A stretch of DNA of 64,000 nucleotides from Gracilimonas mengyeensis (GCF_900182705.1 NZ_FXTP01000002.1:186001-250000), one strand, 5' to 3'. Shown: positions 36,696 through 46,703, counted from the first letter of the stretch. Numbers and translations are program-made. Notes: generated by a model from the letters alone, not told the origin.

Positions 36696-37957
36696 TACTT
36701 ACTCTGTTGAATTTGGTTGAGGGTGGTTTCGTAGAGTGCGGGGTCCCAAATCAGTCGTTGTTGAAAATCTTCCTGCATATGGTTGGCCGACATATGCACC
36801 CAGAAACCCACAGGCAACTGATCAAAAAACACAGCCTGTACCGAGGTATGCCCGTCATAGATGGAAGTGCCAAAATCAATGCCTCCCAATAGTCCCATAC
36901 GGTTATCATAAATGGCAGCGTAGTCATCAAAACTTCGGCTGATGGGTTCGGAGCCCATTGGCCAACGGAGCTTCGTTTTAATTTGGTTAGAAATTTTTGG
37001 GGTGAAGATGTTGTCCTCCAGCAGCTCTTGCATCAGCCCGGCTAAAAACCGTGTGTTAGCCCGTGGGAAATAGGCCAGGGCATCGCGTTCCTGCATAAAA
37101 GTGAGGGACAGGCGGCCATCCTCAAACTGGTTTTTCACACGTTGATTATAAGCCGGATTTTCATTCAGGCGGCGCGCGGCTTGGATAGAACGCTGAGCAA
37201 AATCAGGGAAGTTATCTGCTGAAAGGCTCGCCGTATCACTCAAGGAAGGATTGATAGTGGTATACATGCCGCTGAAAGGCAAGGGCAGGGCCGTTTCGGG
37301 GAGATTGAGTGAATCTGCCAGGGCACGCAGGTTTTGTTCCCCCAGACGAAACCACAGGTAGTCGGCAGAAACCAAATCACTGTTCTGCAGCATGGCTTTG
37401 ACCACTTCATCAAGAGGGGCCGTACCGTCTTCAAAAGTATCAATCAGTTTCTGGTGGTTGTTTTCACTGATTTCAGGCAGGGCAAATTTCTGAATTTCGG
37501 CTATCTCAATGGTTTCATCAGGATTTAGCTTTCCGTTAGCTACTTGCCGTTCATATTCTATCAACAGAAATAAATTAGCTGTGGCACCCAATGCTCGAGG
37601 GATATTTTCACGATAAAAAATCCCGGAATCAGGATTACTTACGTTATAGGATGTGATGGATACCCATTCGGGATGTTCGCCAACGAATTCGGCAAGTCCC
37701 TTCAGGGAATAGGTGTTTTCAATGTATTCACTGCCTTCGGCCATGCCGGCTTCGTTTTCAAATAAAGTCTCAAAGCCGGAATAATTCAGCCCTATGACCA
37801 TTGCAAAAACAAAAGCTGCCGCTGCCAAAAAGACCAATAGAAATTTAAGCGCTCTCTTCAAGAATGGAGAATTTAACAAGGTTAGGATTTTGAGCTTTAA
37901 AGATACAAAGAAGAAGGCAGCATATCCGTTTTTTTCAGTGAGTAGTGAGCGGTTCAC
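36695..37957 (-). CDS. Class A beta-lactamase-fold protein without catalytic motifs
   Basis: Up to 420 residues from a GTG at 37957; the first codons look like degenerate intergenic repeat, so a TTG near 37870 may be the true start. A membrane anchor (about 36-57) is followed by a serine beta-lactamase/PBP-like fold. At the SxxK position of active enzymes the sequence reads GATAN (Ala125, Asn128), and at the SDN position it reads NSDLVSADYL (Ser193-Asp194-Leu195). No KTG is recognisable before LLGGIDFGTSIYDG. It is thus probably a non-enzymatic binding protein in the envelope. It heads a coupled unit with the DUF3592-like and rsmI-like genes. Confidence 0.6.
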   Translation of the reverse strand: MNRSLLTEKNGYAAFFFVSLKLKILTLLNSPFLKRALKFLLVFLAAAAFVFAMVIGLNYSGFETLFENEAGMAEGSEYIENTYSLKGLAEFVGEHPEWVSITSYNVSNPDSGIFYRENIPRALGATANLFLLIEYERQVANGKLNPDETIEIAEIQKFALPEISENNHQKLIDTFEDGTAPLDEVVKAMLQNSDLVSADYLWFRLGEQNLRALADSLNLPETALPLPFSGMYTTINPSLSDTASLSADNFPDFAQRSIQAARRLNENPAYNQRVKNQFEDGRLSLTFMQERDALAYFPRANTRFLAGLMQELLEDNIFTPKISNQIKTKLRWPMGSEPISRSFDDYAAIYDNRMGLLGGIDFGTSIYDGHTSVQAVFFDQLPVGFWVHMSANHMQEDFQQRLIWDPALYETTLNQIQQSK

Positions 37958-38118
37958 AGGTTTCCGTCAAAACATTTGTATTTGCTCTTAAAGGAACACC
38001 AACAGAGACCGTATTTGCTAATCTACTTATTTCCTTCATTCCCTTTCTTTACTCTGAGAAAATTCCGTACTTAGCCCGCCTATCAACCCCAAAAAATAAA
38101 CTCTCTGCATTCTCCATA

Positions 38119-40356
38119 ATGAAGAATCCATTTAAGCGTAACGCTCCTGAAAAGGAATTTGTAATTGCGGGCAAAAAGGGAGGATTAGGTACATTCGGTG
38201 GGGTTTTTACACCTTCTATTCTTACCATTCTCGGCGTAATAATGTATCTGCGCTTTGGCTGGGTTGTGGGCAATGTGGGGCTGATAGGTACACTTCTTAT
38301 TGTTACCATTTCCACCTCAATTACTTTTCTTACGGCATTATCTATCGCCTCTATCGCCACCGACCAGCGCGTGCGTATCGGCGGGGCTTACTATATGATC
38401 AGTCGTTCGCTGGGTATAGAATCCGGGGGAGCAATTGGCATACCGCTTTATTTAGCCCAGGCACTTTCAGTGGCTTTGTATACAGTAGGTTTTGCTGAAA
38501 GTGTGGTAGGCGTTTTCCCTGGGTTCGACATTAAGATTGTTGGGTTGATTACCACTATTGCTGTTGCAGGCTTAGCGTTAGTATCGGCAAAGGCGGCTAT
38601 TCGTGCGCAGTATTTTATCATGTTTGGGATTGCACTATCACTCTTATCATTGCTTTTCGGAAGTCCGATTGAGCAATCCAGTATCGAGATGTGGGGTGCT
38701 TCGCAGGAGAACTCCGCAGGTTTCTGGGTAGTGCTGGCCGTATTCTTTCCAGCGGTGACAGGTATTATGGCTGGCGTAAATATGTCGGGTGATTTAGAGA
38801 ACCCATCCAAGTCGATACCTAAAGGAACCTTTGCTGCTATCGGAGTAGGGTATATAATTTATATGGGGCTGCCGATCATTTTGGCCAACCGAGCTGATGC
38901 ACTTACACTCATCGACGATCCGCTGATTATGCGCAAAATTTCTTATTGGGGTGATGCTATCCTCATTGGTGTTTGGGGAGCCACCCTCTCAAGTGCGGTC
39001 GGTAGTATCCTTGGAGCCCCTCGCGTATTACAGGCCCTGGCCCGTGATGGCGTTTTGCCCCGATGGTTACGCTGGTTGGGCCGTGGAGACGGTGAAGACG
39101 ATTCCCCCCGTGTTGGTACGGTGTTGACTTTAGGCGTGGCGCTTGCAGCGGTATGGCTTGGCGATTTGAATATGATTGCTCCCATACTCACGATGTTTTT
39201 CCTGACTACCTATGGGGTGTTAAATATCACAGCCGGTATCGAGCGGTTGCTTAACAGCCCATCTTTCCGTCCCAAGTTTAAAGTACACTGGGCCTTTTCG
39301 TTATTAGGAGCCGCGGGTTGTATTGCGGTTATGTTTTTGATTAATACGGTTGCTACTATCATTGCTTTTGTGTTTGTAGTGTTGATATTTCTGTGGTTGG
39401 AGCAGCGGGAAATGAAAGCGGCCTGGGGGGACGTACGCAATGGAATCTGGATGGCCATCACACGGGCAGGCCTGATGCGGATTGGCGTGGAAGAGGAATC
39501 CAAAACCTGGCGCCCACATCCTTTGGTGCTTTCCGGGGCGCCCACTAAACGCTGGCATCTTATTGAGCTGGCTTCATCCCTGACCCACAACCGGGGGATT
39601 TTGACGGTAGCCACGGTACTGACCAGCAGCGATATCGCAGCTAAACGCCGCAAAAATATGGAGAACAACATCCGCGAGTTTTTAAATAAGCGCAGCATTC
39701 AGGCTCTGGTACGGGTAACTACCGCTCCCGATGCTTTTGAAGGAGGAGAACGACTCATTCAATCGTATGGACTGGGTGCCCTGGTACCTAATACCGTTAT
39801 TTTAGGGGATAGTGAAAATGAAGAGTACCGATCAAAATATTGCGGAATGATCTCCGGATTTCACAACCAGCAACGCAACGTGATGGTGGTTCATCAAAAT
39901 GAAGATCAGGGGTATGGCGACCGCAAGCGTATCGACATCTGGTGGGGTGGACTAAAAGGAAATGGCGGCTTGATGATGATCTTGGCTTACCTGTTGCAAA
40001 GCAGCCGTAATTGGTACGATGCGGAAGTACACCTTAAAATGGTGGTTGAAAACGAGATGGCCGGTAAGGAAGCCCAAAAGAACATCGAACGCATCGTAGA
40101 AAAAATACGCACAGGTGCAGAGCCTGAGATTATTGTTTCCAATGGGCGTCCCTTCAATGATATCCTGCATGAATCGTCAAAAGATGCAGATCTGGTACTT
40201 ATGGGGATGGCTGAGCCGGACGAGAATTTCAGTGAATATTATGCCGGGCTCCAACAGCGCCTCAAAGGCTTGCCTACTACTATTATGGTGCTGGCCGCCG
40301 AAGAAATATCCTTTGGCGAAGTACTGATGCAGCAAGATAACTTCCAGGAAGACTGA
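38119..40356 (+). CDS. SLC12-type cation-chloride cotransporter-like protein
   Basis: 745 residues from the ATG at 38119 (MKNPFKRNAPEKEFV); an upstream extension to 37945 runs through repeat-like sequence. The start of the membrane part, GTFGGVFTPSILTILGVIMYLRFGWVVGNVG, and GGAYYMISRSLGIESGGAIGIPLYLAQ match the eukaryotic NKCC/KCC signature within the APC fold. Twelve helices end near residue 445. A cytosolic domain of about 300 residues follows with USP-like features (VSNGRPFNDILHESSKDADLVLMGM). Na/K/Cl transport and osmotic roles are inferred; the ions were not read out. Its 5' end is divergent from the beta-lactamase-fold gene. Confidence 0.85.
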   Translation: MKNPFKRNAPEKEFVIAGKKGGLGTFGGVFTPSILTILGVIMYLRFGWVVGNVGLIGTLLIVTISTSITFLTALSIASIATDQRVRIGGAYYMISRSLGIESGGAIGIPLYLAQALSVALYTVGFAESVVGVFPGFDIKIVGLITTIAVAGLALVSAKAAIRAQYFIMFGIALSLLSLLFGSPIEQSSIEMWGASQENSAGFWVVLAVFFPAVTGIMAGVNMSGDLENPSKSIPKGTFAAIGVGYIIYMGLPIILANRADALTLIDDPLIMRKISYWGDAILIGVWGATLSSAVGSILGAPRVLQALARDGVLPRWLRWLGRGDGEDDSPRVGTVLTLGVALAAVWLGDLNMIAPILTMFFLTTYGVLNITAGIERLLNSPSFRPKFKVHWAFSLLGAAGCIAVMFLINTVATIIAFVFVVLIFLWLEQREMKAAWGDVRNGIWMAITRAGLMRIGVEEESKTWRPHPLVLSGAPTKRWHLIELASSLTHNRGILTVATVLTSSDIAAKRRKNMENNIREFLNKRSIQALVRVTTAPDAFEGGERLIQSYGLGALVPNTVILGDSENEEYRSKYCGMISGFHNQQRNVMVVHQNEDQGYGDRKRIDIWWGGLKGNGGLMMILAYLLQSSRNWYDAEVHLKMVVENEMAGKEAQKNIERIVEKIRTGAEPEIIVSNGRPFNDILHESSKDADLVLMGMAEPDENFSEYYAGLQQRLKGLPTTIMVLAAEEISFGEVLMQQDNFQED

Positions 40357-40981
40357 AGAACTTCGAACATTGAACATTCAATGTTGAAGGGAGAACTGTT
40401 TGTATTCTCGGTTGCAGATAAGTTGTGACAATTGGCGCTGTTGGAATAGATGTCGGAAAAAATGTTTTATGTAACAAAGCATGTTTCGGGATGATATCGG
40501 GTCTTTAGAAGGCCATAACATTATCCCTCTCCGGAGAGGGCATGCGAAATGAGCTTGCTCATGAAGCGAGGGAGAGGGAAGCCAACGCCCCTGCCGCTGA
40601 ACACAAAATACCCATTGGGACTACCCTCTCTGGTTTTTATCTGCACGGTGGCTGCTTGCAAACCGGTGTCTCCAAAGAGACACAGGATATGGGGGAATGG
40701 AAAACCAAGATCTGGATTTTTTTAAAGTCTGGAAGGCTATTGGTGCCAGATATATTTCAAGAACAAGTTATTGGTGAGGCTGTTGGTTGCTTCCCAGAGC
40801 AATCCCGCCTGCGCATATCAGAATGTCACTTTTTTCTCCTATCCCAAAATCAACCTGCCTCTTTAGAAATTGTTAACTATATTATTTTATAAGAAGACAC
40901 AATAAAATCATACATATGACGTATGTTCAAGAGTATGTTAAAAAAATCGGGCGTTTTGGCTTTATTTAATCTCACTTCATT
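40357..40981. other. Repeat-rich intergenic region (625 bases)
   Basis: It begins with a word-like repeat (GAACTTCGAACATTGAACATT, continuing CAATGTTGAAGG), which can fold on itself. At 40525-40540 lies the perfect palindrome CCCTCTCCGGAGAGGG, followed by GAGC-TT-GCTC and GCGAGGGAGAGGG, a phrase family also present near 52840, 52940 and 58450. A plus-strand frame at 40542-40892 is probably not a gene. Close to the adaptor gene is ACATA-N5-TATGT (40912-40926), a possible operator. Confidence 0.5.
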
Positions 40982-42241
40982 ATGAAAAAAAGATTCGCGG
41001 TTCCATCTGTTGTAGTAGTAGGGTTATTAATAATGTGGTTTGTTTTCGGGGGGGAATCGACAGATGAGATAGAATTGACCGCCACGCCTCAAACGGGAGA
41101 GTTTGTGGTAGATGTAACCAGTAGTGGCGAACTCCGGGCCAAAAATTCCAAAGAAATCATGGGCCCACAAGGAGCCAGAGAATTTCGGGTCAATCAGCTC
41201 ACCATTCAAAGGCTTATCCCTGAAGGATCTATTGTAAAGGAAGGAGATTTTATTGCCGAACTGGATCGCTCCGAAATTATGGGAAAGCTTCAGGATGCAC
41301 AGCTCGATCTCCAATCAGCAGAATCCCAGGTAACCCAGGCACAACTGGATAGCACACTGGAACTCTCGCAAGCCCGGGATAATCTCATCAACCTTGAATA
41401 CGCACTGGAAGAACGCCAGATTGAGGTTGATCAATCCAAGTATGAATCACCTGCCGTACAGCGGCAAGCCGAAATTGAGCTCGATAAAGCACGGCGGCAA
41501 CTGGCCCAGGAAACCAAGAATTATAAAACCAAAGTCCGGCAGGCCGAGGCCAAGCTCCGCGAAGTAGAGGCTGAGATGACGAAGAAACAAAATGAGATTC
41601 AGAAGATCCGGGAACTGATGACTCAGTTTACCGTTTCGGCCCCGGATCAGGGAATGGTGATTTACCAGCGCAACTGGGATGGAACCAAAATAACGGAAGG
41701 CAAGCAGATTAGTGCCTGGAATCCCGTGGTAGCTGAGCTCCCTGATTTCTCGGTGATGGAATCAGCGACCTATATCAATGAGGTGGATATTCAAAAAATT
41801 GAACTGGGCCAAACGGTTACCATCGGCTTGGATGCAGTTCCCGATAAAGAGCTAACCGGCGTGGTAACTGATGTGGCTAACATTGGGGAGCAGCGCAAAA
41901 ATTACGATTCCAAGGTGTTTGAAGTCATCATTGAAGTGAATGAAAGCGACAGCCTGCTTCGCCCGGCCATGACAACGAGCAACAAGATTCTGATTGATAA
42001 AGTAGATGATGCCTTATTTGTGCCCTTGGAAACCGTTCATGCCATCGATTCTTTAAGTTTTGTTTTTCTAAAGGATGGAGCCTCACCGGTGATGCAACAG
42101 GTTGAGCTGGGGCTGATGAATGAAAACGCAGTGATTGTTCAGCGCGGGGTAAGCATAGAAGATGAATTATACCTTTCGGTACCGGCAGATACTTCGGGGA
42201 TACGCAGAAATTATCTGGGCGAATCAATTACGCAAAAATAG
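40982..42241 (+). CDS. Efflux periplasmic adaptor (HlyD/MacA-like)
   Basis: 419 residues: an N-terminal membrane anchor (about 5-22), a split lipoyl-like domain (GEFVVDVTSSGELRAKN...IPEGSIVKEGDFIAELD), and a long coiled-coil hairpin (about 95-210, rich in QAQLDSTLELSQARDNL and EVEAEMTKKQNEIQKI). A beta-barrel domain follows (MESATYINEVDIQKIELGQTVTIGLDA). It connects an inner-membrane permease to a TolC channel. It is the first of three genes, with the permease 11 bases downstream. The substrate is unknown. Confidence 0.88.
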   Translation: MKKRFAVPSVVVVGLLIMWFVFGGESTDEIELTATPQTGEFVVDVTSSGELRAKNSKEIMGPQGAREFRVNQLTIQRLIPEGSIVKEGDFIAELDRSEIMGKLQDAQLDLQSAESQVTQAQLDSTLELSQARDNLINLEYALEERQIEVDQSKYESPAVQRQAEIELDKARRQLAQETKNYKTKVRQAEAKLREVEAEMTKKQNEIQKIRELMTQFTVSAPDQGMVIYQRNWDGTKITEGKQISAWNPVVAELPDFSVMESATYINEVDIQKIELGQTVTIGLDAVPDKELTGVVTDVANIGEQRKNYDSKVFEVIIEVNESDSLLRPAMTTSNKILIDKVDDALFVPLETVHAIDSLSFVFLKDGASPVMQQVELGLMNENAVIVQRGVSIEDELYLSVPADTSGIRRNYLGESITQK

Positions 42242-42252
42242 AAGGATAGCCC

Positions 42253-43611
42253 GTGCTTAATAAATTACTTTACAATTTTGACATAGCCATAGAAGCTATT
42301 CAGCGTAATAAGTTGCGATCATTTCTTACCTCACTGGGGATTATTTTTGGGGTTTCTTCGGTGATAGCCATGCTTGCCATTGGTACCGGCGCTCAGCAGG
42401 AAATACTCACTCAAATGCAGTTACTGGGTACCAACAATGTGATCATTCAGCCGGTACTTGAGCAGGTTGAGGGTAGTGTGGCAGAAGCCGAACAAAGTCA
42501 GGGCGATCAACGGAAATACTCACCGGGCCTTAACCTTCAGGATCTCAACAGCATTAAAGAAGTGATGCCTGAGGTAGAACACATCAGCCCTGAAATCATC
42601 TTTGAAACCAATTTTATACGGAATGCCCGCATGCGCAGCGGAAAGATAGTTGGCGTGAATGACGAGTATTTTGAGATCAATAATTTTACCCTGCAAAGTG
42701 GGAATAATTTTAGCGATGAACAGATAGAAAATTCTTCGTCGGTATGTATCATAGGTTACGATGTTAGAGCACGGTTTTTTGCAGGTGAAGATCCGATAGG
42801 AAAAAAGATCAAAGTTGGAAATTTATGGTTAACGGTAGTCGGGGTGTTGGAGAAGAAAGAACTCAGCACCGAGAATATTGAAAACCTGGGAATCCGGAAT
42901 TATAATCTCGATATCTATACCCCGGCCACTACTATTCTTCTGCGTTTTAAGAACCGGGGACTCATCACCAAAGATGATATTGATGCAAGTGCTGGCGGCG
43001 GAATGCGGGTTTTTATTGTTGGGGGTGATGAAGAGGAGGAAGAGGAAGGTTCTACCAATTATCACCAATTGGATAAACTCATTGTCCAGGTTTCTGATTC
43101 CAGGTACAGTGTTTCCATTGCAGAAGTGCTCTCACGAATGTTGAAACGCCGGCATAACGGAGTGGTAGATTTTGAGATCATCGTGCCAGAACAGCTCTTG
43201 CAGCAGGAGCAGCGCACCAAGCGAATTTTTAACATCGTGCTGTCTTCCATTGCCTCCATCTCATTAATTGTGGGAGGCATCGGAATTATGAATATCATGC
43301 TGGCCTCGGTGGTTGAACGATATCGCGAGATTGGAGTTCGCATGGCGGTGGGAGCGCAGAAGCGGGATATTGAGCTCCAGTTTCTCACCGAAGCACTGAC
43401 CATTAGTGTAACCGGAGGCGTAGTGGGTATTATTCTTGGAATGGCTTTGAGTTACGGAATTGAAATGACTTCTGATATCGCCACGATTGTAACCCCCTTA
43501 TCTATCATTATTTCATTCGGGGTGGCCCTGATAATTGGAGTGATCTTCGGATATTATCCCGCCAAGAGAGCGGCTAAACATGACCCTGTACACGCTTTAC
43601 GCCATGAATAA
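42253..43611 (+). CDS. MacB/FtsX-type ABC transporter permease
   Basis: 452 residues from a GTG at 42253 with GAAGGA six bases upstream. Helix 1 (SFLTSLGIIFGVSSVIAMLAIG) is followed by a large MacB-type periplasmic domain and three C-terminal helices with the FtsX signature EQRTKRIFNIVLSSIASISLIVGGIGIMNIMLASV then ERYREIGVRMAVGA. No nucleotide-binding domain is fused, and no ATPase gene is in the operon, unlike true MacB. It probably works as a mechanotransmission unit with the adjacent adaptor and TolC. Eight bases overlap with the TolC gene. Confidence 0.88.
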   Translation: MLNKLLYNFDIAIEAIQRNKLRSFLTSLGIIFGVSSVIAMLAIGTGAQQEILTQMQLLGTNNVIIQPVLEQVEGSVAEAEQSQGDQRKYSPGLNLQDLNSIKEVMPEVEHISPEIIFETNFIRNARMRSGKIVGVNDEYFEINNFTLQSGNNFSDEQIENSSSVCIIGYDVRARFFAGEDPIGKKIKVGNLWLTVVGVLEKKELSTENIENLGIRNYNLDIYTPATTILLRFKNRGLITKDDIDASAGGGMRVFIVGGDEEEEEEGSTNYHQLDKLIVQVSDSRYSVSIAEVLSRMLKRRHNGVVDFEIIVPEQLLQQEQRTKRIFNIVLSSIASISLIVGGIGIMNIMLASVVERYREIGVRMAVGAQKRDIELQFLTEALTISVTGGVVGIILGMALSYGIEMTSDIATIVTPLSIIISFGVALIIGVIFGYYPAKRAAKHDPVHALRHE

Positions 43612-45073
43612 ATACGTTTTCGGAATAGTAGTTTTTGTGACCCTATTTTCAGCACACGGTTTTGCCCAGCAATCCCAAACCCTCACCCTGGAACAAAGCA
43701 TTGAAATTGCCAAACAAAACAGCCCCCTTTCCCGGGCAGCCCGTTTTTCGCTTATTTCCGCCAAGTGGCGATATAAGTCATTTAGGGCGGATTTGCTCCC
43801 CGGTTTAACTTTATCGGGAGATGCTCCGAATTATAATAAGTCCATCTTTTCCAATACACTGGATGACGGGACGATTACCTTTTCATCCCGGACGCAGTCG
43901 GAAGCATCCATGGCGCTTTCAGTGAACCAGAATATTATGCCCACGGGCGGGGTGCTTTCGGTTTCAAGCGGGATAACCAAACTGGGAATATTTGCAGGTG
44001 AGAATACCTATTTGTGGCAGAGCACTCCTTTGGTGGCTTCGTTTCGCCAACCCCTTTTTCAGTTTAACAGCCTGAAATGGCGAAACCGTATTGAGCCGCT
44101 CCGTTACCAGATTGCCAAGAAACAATTTGTGGAAGATATGGAAGACCTGGCATTTACGGTTACCCAAAGCTTTTTCGACTTCCTGCTGGCAAAAATTAAT
44201 GTAGAAGTTGCCGAGTTTAATGTGACGGTGAATGATTCCATTTATAATATATCAAGAGGGAGGTTCCAGGTGGGAAGCATTGCCGAGAACGACCTTCTGC
44301 AAAGTGAGTTGCAATACCGGAATGCAGAAACCTCGCTAACAACCGCCCGGTTGAATTTCCAGCGGGCAGAAGAAAATTTCAAAGCCCTGCTTGGGATTGA
44401 TGATGGAATAGAGATAGAGGTTCTTCCCCCAGCCGAAGCTCCAGAATTAAATGTTGATGCGGACAAAGCACTGGAGCTGGCGCTAAAAAATAACAGTACA
44501 TCATTGCAGTTTAGGCTCAATGAAATTATGGCCAATCAGTCCTTTGCCCAGGCCAAACGGGAAGCAGGTTTTTCAGCCACATTACAAACCAGTTATGGGT
44601 TGAATCAGACCTCAGCTGATTTTGATCGATTGTATGATGATCCCCAAAATCGACAGTTTTTTACCATTGGCTTTGAGATTCCCATTTTTAACTGGGGTAA
44701 AAATACCGCTGAAATCAGGGCGGCACGTAATCAACAGGCAGAAACGGCCAATACCATTGCCTACGAAAAGCTGCAGTTTGATTTGAGCATCCGGAGTACG
44801 GTGCGTGAATTTTCTCAGCTTCGGGATCAGGTAGAGCTGGCACAAATCTCGGATGACATCGCCGAACGCCGGTATGATGTCGCAAAGAATCGCTATTTAA
44901 TTGGTAAGATTGATGTAACGAATCTCTTTATCGCTCAAAATGAAAAGGATGCGGCCCGACGAAGTTATATTCAGGCTATGCGAAATTACTGGACCGGCTA
45001 TTACAACCTGAGGCGCCTGACACTCTATAACTTTGAAGAGAATGTGCCGATTGAATACAGCACCGATTTTTGA
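43604..45073 (+). CDS. TolC-family outer-membrane efflux channel
   Basis: 489 residues from the ATG at 43604 (MNKYVFGIVVFVTLFSAHGFAQ), which overlaps the permease stop by eight bases. A signal peptide of about 20 residues precedes two repeated OEP domains with long amphipathic helices (LTLEQSIEIAKQNSPLSRAA near the start, and a second set beginning LNVDADKALELALKNNS). The DLLQSELQYRNAETSLTTARLN stretch is a typical TolC helix. It completes the tripartite export system. Confidence 0.9.
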   Translation: MNKYVFGIVVFVTLFSAHGFAQQSQTLTLEQSIEIAKQNSPLSRAARFSLISAKWRYKSFRADLLPGLTLSGDAPNYNKSIFSNTLDDGTITFSSRTQSEASMALSVNQNIMPTGGVLSVSSGITKLGIFAGENTYLWQSTPLVASFRQPLFQFNSLKWRNRIEPLRYQIAKKQFVEDMEDLAFTVTQSFFDFLLAKINVEVAEFNVTVNDSIYNISRGRFQVGSIAENDLLQSELQYRNAETSLTTARLNFQRAEENFKALLGIDDGIEIEVLPPAEAPELNVDADKALELALKNNSTSLQFRLNEIMANQSFAQAKREAGFSATLQTSYGLNQTSADFDRLYDDPQNRQFFTIGFEIPIFNWGKNTAEIRAARNQQAETANTIAYEKLQFDLSIRSTVREFSQLRDQVELAQISDDIAERRYDVAKNRYLIGKIDVTNLFIAQNEKDAARRSYIQAMRNYWTGYYNLRRLTLYNFEENVPIEYSTDF

Positions 45074-45455
45074 TTAGAGGGATAACAATTCCTATGGCTT
45101 ACAACCGAATGAAACGCGGATGACGCAGATATTACGGATTTACACTGATTTTTGATTCCACGTAAAACCATACAACCTTTCCGCGGGTATCCGCTCAATC
45201 CGTATTATCTGCGTTCTATCCCTTAGCTTAAATAATGCCAACAATATTACCCAACCTCCGTCAGCCAATCCGCCATATCAACTAACCGGGCGGAGGTTTT
45301 TTGGGCAAAAGAGACTTCCTGTTTTCTACCGATATTGGGCATTTATGGTGCCGTGTTTGGTGGTCTCCTGTCTTGCTCCTTAGGAGCAGCATATCGGTAA
45401 AAAGAAAAGATGTTCTACTTCTCCTTATCTACTTATTCCCTTATCCGCTGTCTAC
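45074..45455. other. Intergenic region between convergent TolC and DUF819 genes, with inverted word repeat
   Basis: 382 bases without a gene. At 45112-45220 AACGCGGATGACGCAGATA then TTACGGATT pairs imperfectly with AATCCGTATTATCTGCGTTC about 70 bases on, so the transcripts of both genes would end in a long hairpin. The remaining part shows nothing recognisable. Confidence 0.55.
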
Positions 45456-46703
45456 TTACATGGTTGAAATAGCTTGCATCATAATGGCACATAAATAAGC
45501 TCCGTAGGTGCCCAGGGCATACCCAAGCACAGCCAACAGCACGCCCACGGGAGCTAATGCCGGGTGAAAAGCAGAAGCTACAATGGGAGCTGATGCGGCG
45601 CCTCCTACATTAGCCTGGCTGCCTACGGCTACGAAAAAGAAAGGGGCTTTGATGAGCTTTCCGACAGTTAGAAGCACGATTACATGGATTAAAATCCAAA
45701 CGGCACCGATTACGAAAAAGCCGGGGGCATCCAGCATCGAAGCTATATTCATTTTCATCCCAATCGTCATCACCAAAATGTAGAGAAACAAGCTACCGAG
45801 TTTAGAGGCACCGGCGCCTTCAAGGTTTCGCACTTTGGTGAAGGAGAGGATGAGTCCGCCGGTGGTAGCCACTACGACAATCCAGAAGAAGGAAGAGTTT
45901 AAGCTGAGATCAGCCAATGCAGGAGCATTTGCATCAATCCAAGGCCCAATGGAATCTCCGGCAAGGTGGCCGAGGGCCACAATCACAAATGCCACGGCAA
46001 TAATTTTTGTGAAATCAACAAGGGTTGGAACCCGGGCGATGCTGGCTTGGTAGTCTGCAATTTTGTGTTTTAGTTCGTCGATGGCAGAGGCATCGGCTTT
46101 AAACCATTTGTCCACTTGCTCCGAAATTCCGGCACCATACAGCAGAAAGGCCATCCAGATATTGGCAACAATGATATCCACGGTAACCATGGCGCCAAAT
46201 AAATCGGTGCTGGGTTCAAAAACTTCCAGCATGGCGGTTTGGTTAGCCCCGCCGCCTATCCAGCTTCCGGCTACGGTTGCCAGTCCGCGCCATACGGCTT
46301 CCGGCCCCGTTCCGCCTACAATTTCCGGACTGATCGTACCCACAATCAACAAAGCAATCGGGCCGCCCAGCATGATGCTCCCTGTTCCCGCCAAAAACAT
46401 AATGACAGCTTTAGGACCCAGGTTCAAAATCCCTTTCAAGTCAATGCTGAGGGTAAGCAGCACCAAACTGGCTGGCAGCAAATAGCGCGAAGCTACGTAA
46501 TAGAGGTTGGAATCTGTTTCGGATACAACGCCAAAAGTAGTAAGCAGAGAAGGAATGAAATAGCACAACAGCAAGGAGGGAACAAACTTGTAGAATTTCT
46601 TCCATTTTGGATTATCGCTGTGAGAAGTGATGAAAATGCCGGCGAGAATTGCCATCAATAAACCAAAGGTAACCGCGTCGCTGGTAATTAGTGCTGAATC
46701 CAT
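45456..46703 (-). CDS. DUF819 family membrane protein
   Basis: 415 residues with about eleven helices and the DUF819 (YjcL-like) pattern: ASRYLLPASLVLLTLSIDLKGIL, GTGSIMLGGPIALLIVG, ATVAGSWIGGGANQTAMLEVF and VGSQANVGGAASAPIVASAF near the end. The two GG-rich re-entrant segments are related to each other, as in secondary carriers. Function is unknown; a transporter is inferred. It is divergent from lysC across a repeat-rich spacer. Confidence 0.88.
   Translation of the reverse strand: MDSALITSDAVTFGLLMAILAGIFITSHSDNPKWKKFYKFVPSLLLCYFIPSLLTTFGVVSETDSNLYYVASRYLLPASLVLLTLSIDLKGILNLGPKAVIMFLAGTGSIMLGGPIALLIVGTISPEIVGGTGPEAVWRGLATVAGSWIGGGANQTAMLEVFEPSTDLFGAMVTVDIIVANIWMAFLLYGAGISEQVDKWFKADASAIDELKHKIADYQASIARVPTLVDFTKIIAVAFVIVALGHLAGDSIGPWIDANAPALADLSLNSSFFWIVVVATTGGLILSFTKVRNLEGAGASKLGSLFLYILVMTIGMKMNIASMLDAPGFFVIGAVWILIHVIVLLTVGKLIKAPFFFVAVGSQANVGGAASAPIVASAFHPALAPVGVLLAVLGYALGTYGAYLCAIMMQAISTM

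Noticed and set aside
40542-40892. 116-codon plus-strand open frame in the spacer before the efflux operon
   Set aside because: It begins inside a palindromic phrase repeat (CCTCTCC/GGAGAGG block), has unusual composition and no family resemblance or ribosome site.
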